Positions 23,529 through 53,376 of a DNA stretch of 64,000 bases are shown piece after piece. The notes under the pieces are model-generated. The model made no database searches, was not told the DNA's origin, and saw only the letters and a program-made list of their open reading frames with translations. Position numbers and translations under genes: made by a program. Within the stretch, counting starts at the first letter, position 1, and each line of letters begins with the position of its first letter. The stretch comes from Pyrus communis (lineage: Eukaryota; Streptophyta; Magnoliopsida; Rosales; Rosaceae): the NCBI RefSeq assembly GCF_963583255.1, contig NC_084812.1, positions 22,730,959 to 22,794,958 on the forward strand. Direction: 5' to 3'.

Positions 23529-24291
23529 GAGCAACTCTATCGTTGCAAAGGTTCCCTCAAGTTATTCACTATTTAATTCATCCAGTGAACAGTAACTGAC
23601 TTTTGTATCTCTACCTCTACACTGAATAGCTCTGGTAATAGGCAATAAAATATTAGTATTTTTTTTTTATAATTAATATTATATTATTTACTTTGTATAA
23701 ATTAATATTAGATTATTAATTTATCTCCAGATCCTCCTCATTCTTCCTTCTTCTCTGCAGATTTCCTTCTTCCTTCTTCTCTGCAGATTTGGTTCTGCTT
23801 CTTCTTCTTCAATTATGCATCTTCTTCTTCACTTCCTTCTTCCTTCTTTGTTTGTTTATCAGAAAACTTCTTCAATTATGCATCTTCTCCGACAACCATC
23901 ACCGAGGAAGTCACGACACCGGCTTCGGGAAAGCGCCACATCAACCCCGGGAAAGCCCACAATGCTAACTTGGCCTTTAAAGAAGATGGATTCGGAGGCT
24001 CTGGTGGGTTTGGGTCTGGAGAGGATCCTCTCCGTAGCTTCCAAGGACGACGAAGGTCGAGTAGCTGTAAGGTTGAGGCCCAAAAATGCAGAGGAGATGA
24101 TGGCTGACGTCACCCTGACGTCAACCTTCTGTCACGTTGCCTTCAAGCTCTCAGGCTGGCAACTCGTGCTGGGCCTCTCCCTCAGGCCCGCTTGGGCTCC
24201 ATCACCAGCATACGCTGGACCATCTCCCTCGGGCTATCTAGCCATGTTCCAAAGCCAGTCCACCGAGCAATAGCCCACGATGGAACTGCTC
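23529..24291 (+). mobile_element. PIF/Harbinger-like non-autonomous TIR element with a kinesin-like insert
   Basis: The ends are GAGCAACTCTATCGT (23529) and, reverse-complemented, GAGCAGTTCCATCGT (24291), with TAA immediately outside both (23526-23528 and 24292-24294). TAA is the preferred 3-bp target of PIF/Harbinger and Tourist-like elements. There is no transposase. The interior holds CT-rich repeats (CTTCTTCTCTGCAGATTT twice near 23750-23790). At about 24030-24110 a frame reads KDDEGRVAVRLRPKNAEEMM then ADV, which resembles the start of the motor domain of armadillo-repeat kinesins. The right third (24110-24291) is GC-rich with inverted GGGCCT/AGGCCC-type words and looks like element sequence. 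The TIRs match at about 13 of 18 positions. Confidence 0.6.
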
Positions 24292-24743
24292 TAAGTGAAG
24301 AAAAAAAGGTCTTGGTTGTAATTTTTGGTAGAATGTTGATTCCTCTCTGGTTATCCGAGTTTAGTACAAAGAATGTATATCGGTTAATAACCGAAAAAAG
24401 TGTACCCCTGTTCCCCTGTTTTCCTCGTCTTGATACAGAGTATTCACAAATAGTCACCTGGAGTTGACCATACTAAGAATAACAGTCAACTAAGTAATGA
24501 GCGTGGTGAGTGCCGATGGATATGGAGATAATTAGGGGATTTAACAGTTTGCAGCTACGATGCATGGACACAAACATGGGGATATGACATGACACAGGGA
24601 TACGTCAAGTTAACAAGAAGATTATTGTATGACCACAAGGTAATACAACACAACACGGGAATACAAGAAGAAACCACCTTGTCCATGCATTTGTAGTAAC
24701 ATGCATAAACGATTTTATCAACTAGCTATTAAATTTGTTTTAG

Positions 24744-25200
24744 GTTTGGAACTTGTGGAGAGAAGGCAATGCCTTGGAAATCATTGATTCATCTCTGGGT
24801 GAATTGGACCATGTCAACCAAGTTCTGATATGCGTCCAAATTTCTCAGCTTATGTGGGCAAGAGTATGCCATGGACCGGTCAAAAATGTCGGCGGTTGCT
24901 TTCATGCTAAGTAATGAAGAACCAGCTCCTTCACCAAAACAACTAGCATCAAAGTTATAACAGTGGAGATCCATCACCCAGTTTTTTTTTTTTTTTTTTA
25001 ATTATTATTAAAGGGAGGGGAGAATTTGAAACTAGCCAACAATTTAGGGGAGGACGCAACTTCGAACCTAAGACACAATTTAGGTGAAATCCAACATCCT
25101 ATCTACTAAGATATTAGACCACATGCAAAAACCCTATCATCCACCATTGAAGGAGAAAATTCTTTAAATGATGTGACATCGCTAAAGTTGAAGTCTTTTA
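24744..25200 (+). pseudogene. Receptor-kinase last-exon pseudogene, interrupted by a SINE
   Basis: It begins after TTTTAG with WNLWREGNALEIIDSSLGE, nearly the same as the last exon of the intact kinase at 28983. Then frame shifts and stops accumulate (around 24850-24920) while the DNA still tracks that exon (CGGTTGCTTTCATGCTAAGT). After GATCCATCACCCA (24968-24980) about 165 bp of foreign sequence intervenes, and the exon's tail resumes at about 25144 as GAAGGAG...TTAAATGATGTGACATC, corresponding to EGASSINDVTC. It is a dead, older duplicate of the neighbouring gene's 3' end. Confidence 0.8.
24979..25143 (-). mobile_element. tRNA-derived SINE inserted in the kinase pseudogene
   Basis: Read on the minus strand it begins with a tRNA-like A-box region (GTGGTCTAATATCTTAGTAG) and has a clear B box (GGTTCGAAGTT) about 45 bp later. 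It ends in a long A-run (plus-strand T15+ at about 24983-24999). It splits the exon homology of the pseudogene at one point. The words ATCCATCAC on one side and ATCCACCAT on the other could be a decayed target-site duplication. Confidence 0.65.
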
Positions 25201-25800
25201 AGATATTTCAAGTGCATTAACATGTAGGGCGCCATAATTATTGGTTACGATTGCGAATTTGCAAGGTAATTGAAGAGATATTATACTTGGACTAGTTAGC
25301 TAATTATGTCAATTGTGAGACGACGTACTATGGTGGAAACTTGAAAGCTAACAGACGCATTCACATCAATTAGTGTTTAAGAATGAGAGGTTTGTGGTCA
25401 TCAAACTTCAGCATAGCATACGAAGCAGGTAAGACTTTTCATCTAGGTTTTGGCTGCTGTGATTCTTCGCACGCCAAATAAAAAATCCTAGAACTTTCCA
25501 AATTGGTCCCTTTCGGAGCCAAGTTAGTTAGCTCTGCCGTTCATTCGCATGCACAGAAACGTCAATTAGAAAATTGTCCTTATCAATCTACTGGATACAA
25601 CTGGGGTGTGGTCAGAATTAATGAAGTGGAGATTTCGACATGTACGAAAGGAATTCGCGTGTGAATCCAACAACTGGAAGCCTTTAGCGTTGCGCAATCT
25701 CCAGAGAAAAATAAAATCCAACATTTCGGGCTTTTTGTTTCTGCTTGCCATTAAAAGAAGCAACCTTTTTAGCATTTAATCAACCCCTGAGAAACTAACC
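25201..25800 (+). other. Upstream region of the S-receptor-like kinase
   Basis: About 600 bp without recognisable exons, between the pseudogene tail and the kinase start codon. It must contain the kinase promoter and 5' UTR if the gene is expressed. No element is assignable with confidence. Confidence 0.35.
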
Positions 25801-29288
<3,488 letters not shown>

Positions 29289-29331
29289 AGAAGAGCGTAG
29301 GACTATCCGACATGTTCCACAATATATATAT

Positions 29332-29333
29332 GT

Positions 29334-29371
<38 letters not shown>

Positions 29372-29387
29372 GTGTGTGTGTGTGTAC
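29332..29387 (+). repeat. Palindromic CA/TA/TG microsatellite
   Basis: GTA(CA)n(TA)n(TG)nTAC forms a near-perfect inverted repeat of about 56 bp directly 3' of the kinase stop codon. In the second duplication unit the equivalent tract (30673-30754) has lost the TG block and expanded CA and TA. Confidence 0.85.
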
Positions 29388-30443
29388 TAGTTTAGACTAA
29401 AGTGAGGAGGACGGTTTGAATTAGGCTTGACAATTTCTTGCACGACTTGTTAATTTGATACGAATTGATGCAAAAATAACAGACTTTGATTTAACCCATT
29501 AACGAATTTGGTCATTATCAGGTCACCATCCGGAACCTGTTAAGATAACAGGTATGGTACGAAAACGACAAGACGGCTTGTTTTTTCAAGTCTAGACAAT
29601 AGGCATGATAAGTTCTTGTATGACCTGTTAACCCAACACGAAACGACATGAAAATAACAGGTTCTAAGTCAATCTATTAACGAGTTGGTTCGTTATCAGG
29701 TCACATGTTACAAACATGCTAAGATAACGAATTTGAGACGACAAAATCGGTTAAGAAAATGAGTATGACACAACATACACAACAAACACAATCCATTTTC
29801 CAAGTCCAGTTTAAAACCATGACGCACTGCCTTAAAAGAAAAGGCCGCAAATACCAAGGCATGTCGTACATACCAATATAATCCACCAGTTGCATATTAA
29901 GATAAGATATTTTGTATTCAACAATACATGAGATGACAATAAAACAACCCCTTAGACCATCTCCAATGGAAGTGTCAAATTATAATTGGTCTGAAATCTT
30001 ACGTCAAATTTTATGTTTCTCCAACCAAATTGCCAAGTATCATTTTCTTATTAATGTAGGGTTTTAAATGGTTACATTTATTAAAAAAAAAATTGTTATA
30101 CAATTTTTATTGGCTGAAATGCTAGTGTAATAAGAGATTCACAATTAAACTAATCAAAAATAAATTTGGCGTTGATATCAAATTTAACTCCTAATCACAA
30201 AGACTTTAAATTTAGTCAGCAAATAACACTTCAATTGGAAGGATTTTATATCAAATTTGGACAGTGACATCTCCACTAACCACTTTACTTTCTTAAAAGA
30301 AACAAACATCCTTGTCCAATGTAACCTACATTTACATAGTAGAAACATAACCTGCATCAACGTGGATGTAGTCTCAACTCGAGGTGAACCATGATATATC
30401 ATTGTGTTCTTGTGTATTTGTGGAATTTGCAATCATATCTAAT

Positions 30444-30629
30444 TTTTCTGCTGACCGGCCAACCATGTCGGCGGTTGTTTTCATGCTAGGTAACGAGGCA
30501 ACATTTCCTTCCCCAACACAACCTACATTTTTGTTGAGGAGGGGTTGTACTAGAGTAGATCCATCAACGAGTATTGAAGGAGCTAGTTCTATAAATGATG
30601 TGACATGTACAGAAATAGAAGCTCGTTAA
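30444..30629 (+). pseudogene. Duplicated tail of the kinase last exon
   Basis: Open frame SADRPTMSAVVFMLGNEATF through SSINDVTCTEIEAR-TAA, differing from the intact gene by few residues (F for V, T for A, R for M, I for T). It lacks all upstream kinase sequence because the tandem duplication broke inside the exon. It could only matter as an alternative 3' exon by read-through splicing, for which no acceptor is seen. Confidence 0.85.
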
Positions 30630-30672
30630 AGAAGGGCATAAGATTATCCGACATGTTCCACAATATATATAT

Positions 30673-30758
<86 letters not shown>

Positions 30759-31883
30759 TAGTTTAGACTAAAGTGAGGAGGACGGTTTGAATGAAGCCCG
30801 ACAATTTCTTACACGACTTGTTAATCTGATACGAATCGACGCAAAAATAACAGACTTTGATTCAACCCATTAACGAATTTGGTCATTATCGGGTCACCAT
30901 TCGGAACCTGTTAAGATAACAGGTATGGTACGAAAACGGCAACACGGCTTGTTTTTTTCAAGTCTAGACAATAGGCACAACAATTTCTTGTATGACCTGT
31001 TAACCCAACACGAAACGACATGAAAATAACAGGTTCGAAGTCAATCAATTAACGAGTTGATCGTTATCAGGTCACATGTTACAAACATGCTAAGATAACG
31101 AATTTGAGACGACAATATCGGTTAAGAAAATGAGTATGACACAACATACACAACAAACACAATCCATTTTCCAAGTCCAGTTAAAAACCATGGCGCACTG
31201 CCTTAAAAGAGAAGGCCGCAAATACCAAGGCATGTCGTATATACCAATATAATCCGCCAGTTGCATATTAAGATAAGATATTTTGTATTCAACAATACAT
31301 GAGATGACAATAAAACAACCCCTTAGACCATCTCCAATGGAAGTGTCAAATTATAATTGGTTTGAAGTCTTACGTCAAATTTTATTTTTCTCCAACCAAA
31401 TTGCCAAATATTATTTTCTTATTAATGTAGGGTTTTAAATGGTTACATTTATTTAAAAAAAAAATTGTTATACAATTTTTATTGGCTGAAATGCTAGTGT
31501 AATAAGAGATTCACAATTAAACTAATCAAAAATAAGTTCGGCGTTGATATCAAATTTAACTCCTAATCACAAAGACTTCAAATTTAGTCAACAAATAACA
31601 CTTCAATTGGAATGATTTTATATCAAATTTGCACAGTGACATCTCCACTAACCACTTTACTCTCTTAAAAAACAAGCATCCTTGTCCAATGTAACCTACA
31701 TTTACATAGTAGAAACAAAAACTGCATCAACGTGGATGTAGTCTCAACTCGAGGTGAACCATAATATATCATTGTGTTCTTGTGTATTTGTGGAATTTGC
31801 AATTATATCTAAGTTGGTCCAAGATTGATCCAATTTTGTGCGCCAACAATACTCATCAAAAAATTATTTACTCATGAATTTAA

Positions 31884-32812
31884 TTAGAAAACATATGGAA
31901 TGAGAGCCTTAAGAGTATTGGGAAAATGATCTTTAAACTTGAAACGATACCAATTCCTGGTAGCATAGCTCCTTCCGGCCAAGTAGAGGGCGGTTCCCGC
32001 GGTGAAGGAGAAGGCGTAGAGAGTCTGAGAAATGAAAGAAACCCCAAGAAATGTTGTGATTTCAAAGAGATAGTGAGGGCATATAACAAGCTCAAACAAA
32101 CCACCATTGGGAATCTTGTACTCCTTCTCTTCACCTGGCTTCGACCTCATCTTCGAAAGAAGGTAGTGATGGTACAAGTTGCCAGAAATTCCTATTACAA
32201 ACAAGACGATGCCGGCGCTCTTCAAATCAATTGCCGGCTCTGGAAACCCTAGCACTTGGCTGCTTAGGTGTTGACCATAAATCATGCTTCCAGTCGACAA
32301 CAAATAACTCAGACAGATCGGAATTGCTGTATCAACGCCCATTCCTCCACTATACTTGTGAATAAATTGAACCTATACATGTACATGCACATACATATAT
32401 TATATATATGTATATATTACACACATATACACATTACGTATGTACGTACCTCAAGAATCCTTTTGAGAAAATGAAGGGTTAGAGCTGAAGAGAGCAGTAG
32501 AGATCTGACATCGTGATGGGGAAAAAACAGCAAGGATGTGACAGCAGCGACGAAGGCGGGAGTATAAGCAACGAGCATGCCTGCTCTACCGGACAATGTT
32601 ACTACTTCTTGTTGCTTTTCAAGTTTTGGTGCAAAATTTTGAGGATTATTGAAATTCCAGAACTTGGAATACTGCATGTGCTTTCCTCTGATCTCTGAAA
32701 TCCCAGCATTTGCTAATGACGTGAAGCTAATCACTGACATTGCTGTCATGAAAATAGAAGGAGGTGGTGGGAAAATAAGTGCCGAGATTATCGACATACT
32801 ACTCATCACCAT
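31884..32812 (-). CDS. 3-oxo-5-alpha-steroid 4-dehydrogenase (steroid 5-alpha-reductase) family protein
   Basis: Two exons, 32812-32450 and 32372-31884, predicting 283 aa, a normal length for this plant subfamily (At5g16010-like). Exon 1 ends CTTGAG|GTACG and exon 2 starts after ATAG, both in phase 0. The N-terminal part has the family's SLANAGISEIRGKHMQYSKF and AYTPAFVAAVTSLLFFPHH. The C-terminal domain has GNLYHHYLLSKMRS, YKIPNGGLFELVICPHYLFE and GRSYATRNWY, and ends ALIPYVF. Several hydrophobic segments indicate an ER-membrane enzyme. The family reduces C=C bonds next to carbonyls (steroids, long-chain enoyl-CoA, polyprenols); the substrate here is not deducible. It is a different subfamily from DET2 as far as I can judge. 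The very short 77-bp intron is unusual next to the long introns elsewhere. Confidence 0.88.
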
Positions 32813-32904
32813 AGTTAATCTTAACCAAACTCCTGTAATCGAACAGCTAATGGTGGATTAGAGGACACTTTCTAGCTATTTAATCAGTCTTAATTTGTTC
32901 TAAA

Positions 32905-32952
<48 letters not shown>

Positions 32953-33849
32953 ACACACACACACACACATATCTACTGGGTAGCTAAATGCTTTTTCGTT
33001 TTCCGGGGGTTATGGCTGGCTTGGCTACATGTTCCTGCCTTCTAGGCCACTGGTTTGTTGGCTATGCATCACATCGGGCGTCTTTGGAAGTTTGAATGGC
33101 TACTAGATAACCCATGAACATGTGTTGCTTTGGTAGACCACGTTGCACACTGCCTACCTACCTCAACCCCTTGTTTCATCCTCTTTTATTCTTTTTTTTT
33201 TTTCCTTTTCCCCAATGAAACAAACAACAATGCTAACTCTACAACATTTTGAAGGGATTTCTGTTCAAAAAACTTTGTGGTTGATTTAGAGGACTTCATG
33301 CTTATGATTGGAACCGTTCATATTAAATCACTTTGTAAGTAAGTATGTTTACATCAATGATTACTATACAGTAACTTATAATATGAACGATTCTGATCGT
33401 ATACACGAAATTTTGTTAATCTGTCATGAATGTTTTGAAGAAGAATTCCTACACAATTTTGTAAACCCATGTATTGTTCAAAAACAAAATTAAGTTTAAG
33501 ATGCTTCTGCAAGGAAACTGACTCATATGACACGAATATACCGCCACGATAGTGTCAGATGGTAATAAATAAGAAACTTCATTTTAATCCTTAGCAAATA
33601 TGACTTTTAGACTAAAATCATGAGTAAGATCAAAATCTAATTTTAGTCCCTTGAGACATTAATCACTTCATTTATTAATATTATACTTTTGATGTTTTTA
33701 ATTATTTCTCTTTTTCTTCCTAATTTTAATGTTAATTCCTAATTTTAATGTTAATTTTATTTCATTATAATTTTCATTTTCATTTCATTCATCGTAATAT
33801 ATTTTGTTGTAAACATTTAGATAAACTAATTTTTATTTTACAATATACT
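32813..33849. other. Upstream of the reductase gene; microsatellites, otherwise unassigned
   Basis: Contains a (CT)n run at about 32909-32950 followed by a short (CA)n run, probably in or near the reductase 5' UTR/promoter. A poly-T stretch lies near 33196. The rest is AT-rich with no gene that I recognise. Confidence 0.4.
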
Positions 33850-34180
33850 TCGATATAATTTGTCTTCCTCATTTAGGTACATTAAATTCATTATAATACA
33901 TTTCGATACATACATTTAGGTACACACATTTCAGTACATACATTTTGATACAAACATTTAGGTACATTAAGTCAATATAATACATTTCAGTACATTGGTT
34001 TAATATAATACATTTTAGTACATGCATTTGGGTACATACATTTCAGTGCACACATTTAAGTACATAAGTTTAATATAATACATTTCAGTGCATACATTTA
34101 GATACATATATTTTGGTACTAACATTTAAATACATTAATTCAATATAATACATTTCGGTACTAATATTTAGGTACATTAA
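33850..34180 (+). repeat. AT-rich minisatellite (TACATTTxGGTACA units)
   Basis: Roughly 20 degenerate copies of a 12-16 bp unit of the type TACATTT(A/C/T)(G)GTACAT, interspersed with TTAATATAATACATTTC. The higher-order period is about 50-60 bp. Units are diverged, so it is an old array. Confidence 0.8.
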
Positions 34181-35794
34181 TTGAGTTTTTCAAGTTTGAA
34201 GAATGTTAAATAAAATTAATAAATTAAAAAAAATTGTTTGGTCAAAAAATATATTAAAATGTGTATATCAGTACATTTAAATATTTAATGGGAGACATTG
34301 AATAAAATACACATTAATTATTTTGAATTAAGGACACATCAAGGGACTATAATCAATTTGTAATCTAACATCAAGTTTATTTTAAATTTCAATCTTCTTC
34401 AATGATCAAAGTTAGAAAATCCCAATAAAATAATACATAAGTTTATCCACATGTCATTGTTTCATTGACATAAAACCAAATATTTGTGCCAAATAAATTG
34501 TTCTCTTCAGCAAGGGGCTTGTTTCACCTTCCCAAAACGTTTGTACAAAAATAAAACACAAAAAAAATAAATAAATAAATAAACAAATAAATAATTATTG
34601 ATGTGGTTTGTTGATTCTCCTAAAGTAGCTCAATTGAAAGAAAGAAAAAAACAGCCACTCCCCCCCCCCCCCCCAAACAAAAACACACACCAAAAAAGGC
34701 TTGATTCACCTTCCCAAAACGTTTGTATTAAAATAAAACACCAAAATAATAATAATAATAAAAACAAAATTATTGAGGTGAGGGATGAAGTAATCGAATG
34801 TTGTGATAATTGGGTTTTGAAAACAAGAATATTTATACACTAAGGAAGTGAAATAAATTGGTTACAAACTCGCGCTATGTACGAGATTTGTACATAAAAC
34901 CTCTCACTTATAAATGAAAGGAAATACTATTAAATTGTGATACTAAATGACGATATTTTAACTAAATGTTCACAAAAGTCGTAATATACTAATGCTTGTT
35001 TGGGTCCTAGCAGAGAAGAACTCCTTGATCAGCAGACACCAAAGTTAAATGAATTAGAGCTTTAGTGACTAGAATAGGCGACAAGTTTTATTGTAGCCAG
35101 AGTGCCATAAAAGGCTTGGGAATGAGAGAATGTTGATGGCTATTTGGAGGGAAATTTGAAAAAGTAGACATCTTATATGTTCCCTTAATATAAACGATTA
35201 ATCGTTGTATTAAAAAAAGGTCAACTTCAACTCATTAAGAGTGTTGATATCATCACTCTCGTGTCTTACTTCCCCATCCACCTTCAAATGGATTTCCACC
35301 AAATCCAATCAAGAATTGGCAAAAACAGACAGGTTGGGACAAATGTAACTACAGCTAATTATTTTCATACACTAAAATCCAACAGAAAAATAAGTAAAGA
35401 ACACCAGCAGGAAGCTGAAGATCCAATATTATACAGAGCTTCCATCATGCATGCACGCAAAAAGATCCAACATACTGGAACTGGACGATGAAACTGCATT
35501 TAAACCTGCAAACCTATACCCTCTGTACATTGCTCACCCCAAAATCTTATATACGGTATTACAGCGATTCAAATGAGATGCCTCCTACCTCACACCTCAA
35601 ATACGGGTGCCTTCAACAAGCCAGAAACGTCGAGGATACACAGTTTAGCTAAAGAATTGTATGCCCAGTAAGGTCAATAACCATTGCAAAATTAAAGAAA
35701 AGCTTCCTTTGTTATTCTCGGACTCTTCACAAGACTGCATATGTATATGAGGTTGAATCTGTGAAAGGAATTGACAAAGTCATCGCCATGCTTT
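34181..35794. other. Repeat-rich AT DNA and the likely UBP12-type 3' UTR
   Basis: 34509-34600 and 34699-34780 are diverged direct copies (TTCACCTTCCCAAAACGTTTGTA followed by AAATAAAACAC), separated by a poly-C run at about 34660-34674. From about 35230 the composition becomes less AT-extreme, which is consistent with the 3' UTR of the minus-strand ubiquitin protease that ends at 35795. No gene was recognised. Confidence 0.5.
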
Positions 35795-49623
<13,829 letters not shown>

Positions 49624-50289
49624 GGGCGCCGGAATTGGAGGTCGCCTGATCGACGAATCCGAGTGACTTGTGTGCTAGCTGATGACAAGAAGAGGAAGAC
49701 TGAGAGATTTTGAGTCTGCAACTTATACGAAAACGAAAGAGGTTTCTGCTACTGGTTTTAGCTCGTCGCGGGATAGTTTCGGAATTTTGTAACAATAAGG
49801 CCTCGTTTGGCACGCCAAGACCGGATAATATTATTGTTTGGTGTTCGTGTGTGTTAATTAACCTAATTTGAGCAACTAAAAATTCATAACAATTGATTTC
49901 TTAACTTATCAAAATGTGCAGTTATAATTCTTTTCGTCAACTTTATTAAAACTTTTGTCAAAATAAATCATGTATCACGCATGTGAGGTTAAATCAAGAG
50001 GCAAATATGGGAAATTCAATGAGAGAATAATAAAAATAGTCTCTCAACTTTAACCAAATTAGAGCAATGGTCTCTTAACATTAACCTCATTGTAGCAATA
50101 ATTATTCCAACATGACTCGTTTTAACAGAAGTTTTGATAGAGTTGGCAAAAATGATCATAGCTGCATATTTTGAGGAGTTAAAGTTGAGAAACCGTTGCT
50201 ACAATTTCCTCTTTATTTACTTATATTTTTAATGAAACCAAATTATAAAAAAAGAACTTTGCTTATATCCAAATATTATTTCTTTTAAA

Positions 50290-50410
50290 GCCAAATGGGT
50301 TGGTAAAATGGAAAGCGAGCAAAAATTTAGAACTTTCGATTTTGAGTTCAAATTCTTTTAGGTACTTTCTTTGGGTTTACAATTCTACTTTGGTATATTG
50401 TTGACTCAAA
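50290..50410 (+). mobile_element. Possible SINE remnant
   Basis: The sequence has an A-box-like stretch (TGGGTTGGTAAAATGG, about 50298) and, some 45 bp later, a B-box-like GAGTTCAAATTC, the spacing seen in tRNA-derived SINEs. There is no clear poly-A tail or target duplication, so this is weak. Confidence 0.3.
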
Positions 50411-50874
50411 AGCTAAAATACGTGACCGTCTTGTGTGGTATCAAGATATCATGAGAAAAACAATTAGTTTGTCATCAATATGTATTCTAATACCTCCTAT
50501 ATTTAAAATACAAAGTAAATATATATTCTCTCTTTTCACCTAGCGAATTAATGAAATTTTTCGATTTAATTAATCCCCTTTAGAATTAACAATACGCGCA
50601 TATTTACTAGTTACAACAAAATTTATATGATTTTTATTCATGTGTTTGTAAAAAATGAAAGAAATTAGAATGTATATGAATATTATTAATTTTGGGTAGA
50701 CAAACTTGAAAATGAGGGCTTACTTGAAAAATTATTCGTACTTATTTTCGTACCAAGTCCTCAAGGTTTGATAACCACGAGAGGATTGTTTATCTCGTGC
50801 TCGTTATTTTTAACTAGCCTCTCTGCACACGCTAACGCGCATGCGAGAGGTCTGTTTTATTATCGTGGGCGCTA

Positions 50875-50995
50875 CCTAAAGATCTTTTATGTATGTCCAA
50901 ACCATGTCATTTGATATTGAATACTTTTATGCGTCCCTAAAGATCTTTTATGTATGTCCAAACCATGTCATTTGGTATTGAATACTTTTATGTTT
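50875..50995 (+). repeat. 61-bp tandem repeat, two copies
   Basis: CCTAAAGATCTTTTATGTAT through GAATACTTTTATG occurs at 50875 and 50936, differing at only a few bases. The second copy has GGTATTG where the first has GATATTG. Confidence 0.9.
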
Positions 50996-53272
50996 CATTA
51001 TTTCTTACAAACATTTGTTATATTTTTATGTGTGTCTGGCCAGCGTCTCATTTTTGAATTAAAGGATCAATTTTTATTACAGAGGGTATATATGAAATGA
51101 TCGTGTTGCACCGTGAGAAGGTTTGAAAATAGTTGTACGTACATATACAAAAACACTAATTGTAGACAATCTCTTAATACCAACATATACATGCATGTAG
51201 ACAAATTACTAACACAAAAGAATGGTTAAATACGTACAACAAAACATGGAGAGAAACGAAAGAGAAAAAATAGAAGACTATTTTGAGTCACTATGTATGT
51301 TGTAAGTCATAGCTCCTTAGTATCCTCTTGACTCTTGTGAACTCTCTGTCTGTAAAGTAATAAGTAATTTAGTAATCAAACTTTCGGTAATACAATTAAA
51401 GTAGAAATCTAAAACAATTAATATAAAGCGAAGTAGATGGAATCATTAGAAAAAAAAACTAACACCAATATTCTAAAAGTTTCGTGATAACAACTAAATC
51501 AAAGAAAAACGTTTTAAATTGATTAAAATGGCTAACAACACACAAAACTATAGTGCTACTTCAAAACTACAGTCCTTGTCTTCGATGGCCTCATATAATT
51601 CATCATTGGTTTGTTTTATTTTGTTTTATTTTTTGGAAATTTCAAAACCTAAATGCAATAGATTATCAAATTCTATAACTGTAGAAATTAAGAAAACAGT
51701 ATAATTAACATTCTACAATCAATTCATAAAACTGTAAGTTTCATTAAAAGGTTGGTACCAAGAAAAAAAAAAAAAAGAAATGAAATGTTAGGAAAAAAAA
51801 TGCAAGTCAGTTCAAATGAAGGGATTTCTTCTAAGCATGGTTTACAAACAAACGGCATTAAACAATGTGAACTCTACAACTTCAATACAAAACATAATGT
51901 ATAGCAAGGTATCCAAGCATTATGTAGTACTCAATATGTGGTATTGTGGTAGTCCAATTTTACATAATGCTCTTTTCCCTACACTCTTAACTAACCCACC
52001 TACTGATATGAATTTGGCTTTGATTGTCTTCATTGCCAACATGCCCCAACGAATGAGCTGACCAACGCTCCATGGGTTTCTTTTGTTAGTGAAACTGCTG
52101 TGAAAACACACCAATATACATTAGTGGAAATAAGCCATACTTTGAAAAATTGCACATACCATATATGATCTTCTCCAAAATAATGTAAAAAAAAAATGGA
52201 ATCCAAAAATTAAAAGGCCTTAACACTGTAGATACGTCACTTTTAATGTCGTGCACAATGAGTAACCAAACACCACCAATAGGGACAATAAAATCAGTAC
52301 AAAACTTTACACACATTGCAAGTGAAGGATAAGATATTTAGTAGAAAAATAGAAAATTGAGAAAATAGTAGCAAAAATTTATTGAGACATATACTATCAA
52401 AGAATAAAACAATTGACAGATCCACCGTAACCATTAACCAATCTAGACAGATATAGACAAACAATTACAAAACCATCGTAACCAATCAGGAAAATATTCT
52501 TCATAATAAACCACACCTTGTTCTTGTAAATCAAGAACCCCTTCTTGGTAACTGAGGAATGACAGCAGCATCAAACATATTTGGTTACATATCTTTACTA
52601 TGAGCAATATTTATTGTTTTTTGAGGAAGAAGACGTCCATCATCTTCCCACTTAAACAAAAGAGAAACACTAATCATCCCCTTCTATTAAAAAATGTTTT
52701 TCATATTTGTGGAAATCAAATTATACCTGTGAATTGTGATCCCTTCTGCAAAAGGGACCAAATTGGATTTCCACTCATAAGGAAGGAAGGTTAGATACCT
52801 TTAACAGGGTTGTATTTCTGGTTGAAATGGGATGGTGATCAAACTCCAAAAATGCAGTCTAGACAGCGGCCCCTTCCCTTTCTGACTGGACTGAATCGGA
52901 AAATGGTCAGCCTCATCCAGAGAATGCCGCACGGACACTCATTCGTCATTTTCCGGCAACAACAACCATAATTTCATCTCAATTATCACTAACAAACAGA
53001 TTAAATATCCTCCATTAGCATAAAGAGAAAATTGAGGAGACTTGTGTTCCTTCATTGATCGAAAAAAACCCTTCTAGCTTAATAGTATTGATAAACATCG
53101 CACCCATTCTTCTGTTCCAAGTAAATGAGTTAAACCACCAAATGAAGCGAAGACCATTTTTCTTGGTCTGCAGATTGTGGAATTTGTTGAAATGTGAACA
53201 TCTATTTTTCAGCGCACCCTACTCACTGAAGATTTTGCATAAAATTGAACCTAATGCATCCAATGGTAAAAT

Positions 53273-53376
53273 TAATGCATAAAAACAGAGAGAGGAGAGA
53301 GCGAATACCAATCCAATTCCAAACTAATGCATAAAAACAGAGAGAGAAGATAGCGAATATCAATCCAATTCCAAAG
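53273..53376 (+). repeat. 52-bp tandem repeat, two copies
   Basis: TAATGCATAAAAACAGAGAG through CAATCCAATTCCAAA is present at 53273 and 53325 with few changes (GGAGAGAGC versus AAGATAGC). Confidence 0.88.

Noticed and set aside
23815..24273. 152-aa ORF as a real gene
   Set aside because: It lies inside a TIR element, mixes a short kinesin-like stretch with element sequence, and has no introns, domains or start context.
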